64,000 nt of DNA from Selaginella tamariscina (taxonomy: Eukaryota; Streptophyta; Lycopodiopsida; Selaginellales; Selaginellaceae): NCBI GenBank assembly GCA_003024785.1, contig PUQB01000018.1, positions 173,768 through 237,767 on the forward strand, read 5' to 3'. Position 1 is the first letter of the stretch, and every line of letters starts with the position of its first letter. A program made the translations under genes and the position numbers. The notes under the pieces were generated by a model. That model ran no database searches. It saw only the letters and a list, made by a program, of their open reading frames with translations, and was not told the DNA's origin. This document shows positions 61,071-64,000 of this stretch, in pieces.

Positions 61071-64000
61071 AAGTGGTCCCCATAGTAAGGATGTTTTGAT
61101 GCATTATTATCCTTTTCCATTCATGAACATTTTGACATGTGGCACAAGAAATTTTCCAAACCCCTCTCTTACCTCATGCCACTGCTGAAAATCCATATTC
61201 TCAATATGTTTCATTACATCTACAAATGATAGTTAGCTGGCCTTATAATTAGCAAGGTATATTTTTACCTTGTTAATGTGTGACCCATGTTTGAACTAAA
61301 AGCTTCTTTAATCTTTGAGAATTTATTTTCTGACAAATATAAACGAAATATACAAAAATGCCTTATGTTACACTCATTTACAACTATTGTCACTTAACAA
61401 TTCATTAACAATTCTTCTTCATTGTTACCTTTTGAGTGAGGCAAAGAAGGTTTTAGCTGCTTGAAAGATCGTTCAACATCTCCCGTATCTTCTATTGATG
61501 TTTTCATGGTCAATGTTCTACTCCTCAAGATAACTTCCGGTCTAATATCTGGTTCAAGATTGTTCTCAGACTCCGACTTGAACTAGATTCCTCATCAGAA
61601 GCTATCACACTTCTTGGGAGGGAACTTTCCCAAATAGGGTTTGTTGGGGTAGTCAGTTGAGAACCTCTCTATCCACTTGTTTAAGTCCTCAACCATGGTC
61701 TTATCCTTTTCAATAGCAACCACACATGTATCCTGAAGGTAACACTCCTTCAAGATAGATCCCCTAGTGCAGTAGTCAAAAACCATCACTGTGAGGACCC
61801 TTATCAAATTGATGATGCTTTGTGTAGCCTGACTTGTAATGTTTGGATAATGTACATTGCTGAATACGTCCCTCTCAGTTATCGATGTATCAGATGGAGG
61901 TTCAGCCCGTTGGAGTGAAAACAAATGCCTTGCCAATCATTTGGAAGTTTAAAATTGTTTGGCACATTCCTAACAACCAAGTGAACAATTGTATCAATAC
62001 ATCTGGAATTAGCATCATTCATATAAAATCTAGTCCAACGATGTCTGTTCTTTTGGCGAAGACGAAGGCAAAAGTATCAGTGACATGAGCAAAAATCAAG
62101 AAATAAATCCTGAAAACATAGGTATTAGCAAAGCATGCAAAAATTCAATAATAAATACCTTCTATACATACTTGCACGGCTAAGTTTCTCCACCAAATTC
62201 TCTTATGCCTATCTAACAAGGATTTGGACACCCGCTGATCCATCACGAACATTTGAAATGGTTTTCTGTAGGCAGTAGTTACCCCCATAAAATCTCTAAA
62301 TCCAACAACAAACATCTGTAGGGCTTGTCATGATTCATATCATCCTCCTTTATAAGGTTCAACTCGGTTCTTCGTTGTTGAAGGACTGCCATAAGAGAAG
62401 TGTCGTCGCAATGTTCTCCTTTTTGGCGTTGGCATGCAATAGATTTTGCCCAGATCTTTGATTGTTCACCCATTGGACAAGCATATTATTGTTTGTCACA
62501 TGCAATATTTACTGACCTCTTCGTATGTTGAAATTGGGGTCCAACCTAGTTTATGCAGTGTATTCCCAACCACTCCTTGAAGTGCTCAATTGTCTTCACT
62601 CCATTGCCTTGAATGAAAAGGAGACGTGGGGCTGCTGTTATTAATCTGTAATTTGCCATCAATCACCAAATCAGCTAAGCATCCATCTCCTCCACTGTTG
62701 TTCCGTTCAAAAGCTTCAACTATGTGAGTTGAAATTGTTATTTACATCTTTCAGATTGAACAGACTTAGCCTTCACCGTCTTACCGAGTTTCTTTGCAAA
62801 ACTTCTCGAGGGCTTCCCCTTCACTTGCATGCTTCTTCTTCAGTATTCCTTTTTCGAACGATTCCATAATCCCCACCCATTTAGCAAAGACCTTGTCCTC
62901 GGGGCAAGCAATCAACATCATCAAAAAAGATGTTTCCTTTCTGCCCACCTAGGCAAAATCAACTATTACAATTTCTTTAGCTCTCTAAAGATTAAAAAAG
63001 AGACAGATTAATATATTGGCGAGATAAATCCCACCACAACAATTTACTTACCTAATATTCTGCATTTTGTTCTCTCCTTGAAGTAGCTCTTTGTGGTCGC
63101 CTAAGATTTTTCCACATGGATCGTGTGTATTTGAACTTTTCCCATTTTTTGCTGTTGTAGTGGTTGGTGTTAACAGCGTCCCATTCCATCGATAGCTTAT
63201 GGTATTGCTTGATTGTGAGATTCAATTGTGCTTAGCTAAAATGTTGATCTCTTAGTCAGCTTTTCATGGGTATGCTCGGAAAGCTTTGTTGCCATCGTTC
63301 CTTTATTGTGTTCATCGAGAAGTCGTTGGGCTGCAGTTATTGTGTTGGCCACTATAATGTAGTACCTTTCTCTCCGTCTAGATCTTCGTAATTTGTTTTG
63401 GTGTTGTCCCCACACTATCTTAGTGCCTTTCTTTCTTTTCATAGTATGGGCACAAAACAGCATTATGTGGAATGGTGTAAGAATTATCGTCTTTCATCTT
63501 CTCCATGAGCTCAGCCCACACGTTCCTAGTTGATTGACATGTAATTGAAGTTAGGGTTAACGCTATAATACTTAACCCTCCACTTGTAAATCCTATCATC
63601 TAACATTATTTCCTTGTGGCTTATTGCAACATGGGATGCCATAGGGCTACTGACAAAACGATAATGATTTTCTTCTACGGTTAATCAACATGTGTGAGCC
63701 TCGACTACAGCTGTTCTAATGTTCTTGGCACACTCTTCAACTTCCGAAGATTCCTAAACAAATTGAACATGATCTATAAAGAACCTGGGACCGAGCCACC
63801 CTCTCAATCTCCCTAATGATGTCGCTGTGTTCTTCTTCAATAAGAAGAGGAACAATTGTTTCACTTGTGAATGTTCTGTATTGTGAAGCAATATCTGCTG
63901 CAAATACACCTTACTTTATAAGTATGGAGATCCTCTAAGTAGACATCTAATTGAATCCCCTCCATAAATGGGCTTTCATTTAGTTGAGAAGAACTCCATA
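61071..64000 (-). other. Unidentified, mostly decayed coding-like sequence
   Basis: The composition is more mixed than the AT-rich spacers, and the minus strand carries several short open pieces: 61595-61936 (113 codons, including DKTMVEDLNKWIERFSTDYP), 62279-62473 and 63236-63463. Strings such as SMEWDAVNTNHYNSKKWEKF (near 63150) and ERVWAELMEKMKDDNSY (near 63510) read like real protein, possibly from a transposon-associated or DNA-binding family. I do not recognise the family, cannot define exons, and assign no function. Confidence 0.3.

Overview
The window is nuclear DNA from a land plant. It has canonical GT/AG introns, plant-only families (LysM receptor kinase, INDETERMINATE-domain zinc finger, ICA-type methyltransferase, PLS-class PPR proteins), very AT-rich intergenic DNA with (TG)n/(GA)n microsatellites, CCCTAAA-type telomere heptamers, and many Ty3/gypsy LTR retrotransposons. 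The PPR style and the mix of families fit a seed-free vascular plant (lycophyte or fern), but I cannot fix the species.

Layout. 0.5-18.2 kb: an intronless polyubiquitin-eS30 fusion gene (671-1534) and a decayed inverted copy (17665-18084) sit about 15 kb apart. The interval is filled by retroelement debris: opposed integrase fragments at 2.3-5.1 kb, then an LTR element at 7622-16987 whose pol region is scrambled by strand switches, carries a 0.5-kb-arm inverted repeat, and contains a 4.3-kb foreign block between 450-bp direct repeats. 18.4-20.5 kb: a five-exon ICA-like methyltransferase, convergent with a complete single-exon LysM receptor-like kinase (LYK4/5 type, 20790-22790). A near-intact short-LTR Ty3/gypsy element (23026-28035) lies only about 235 bp upstream of that kinase's ATG. 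28.7-33.7 kb: ATG3 (nine exons), a disrupted PPR-E gene, and a two-exon fragment matching only the C-terminal part of SART1/DOT2. 34-47.5 kb: mostly AT-rich DNA holding an IDD zinc-finger gene (37062-38608, minus) and a second disrupted PPR-E gene. 47.5-59.3 kb: an old short-LTR gypsy element with a chromodomain gypsy element (48293-53949, perfect 5-bp target duplication) nested in its gag and a reversed pol fragment in its RT. 59.3-64 kb: AT-rich DNA and decayed, unidentified coding remnants.

Salient points. (1) Three head-to-tail ubiquitin units are fused in frame to ribosomal protein eS30, with the ubiquitin di-glycine directly before the eS30 lysine; plants usually make eS30 unfused. A perfect three-unit heat-shock element and a G-box lie upstream. 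(2) ATG3, the methyltransferase, the IDD gene and the SART1 fragment each need only one or two single-base corrections, several of them clearly in homopolymers, for all exon phases to agree. This points to uncorrected long-read assembly errors more than to four separate pseudogenes, and affects how every broken frame here should be read. (3) Three gypsy elements share short LTRs (about 160-208 bp) starting TGTAAG, or TATAAG in two of the 3' copies, and a similar GGAG-containing putative primer-binding site, so one lineage shaped most of this window.
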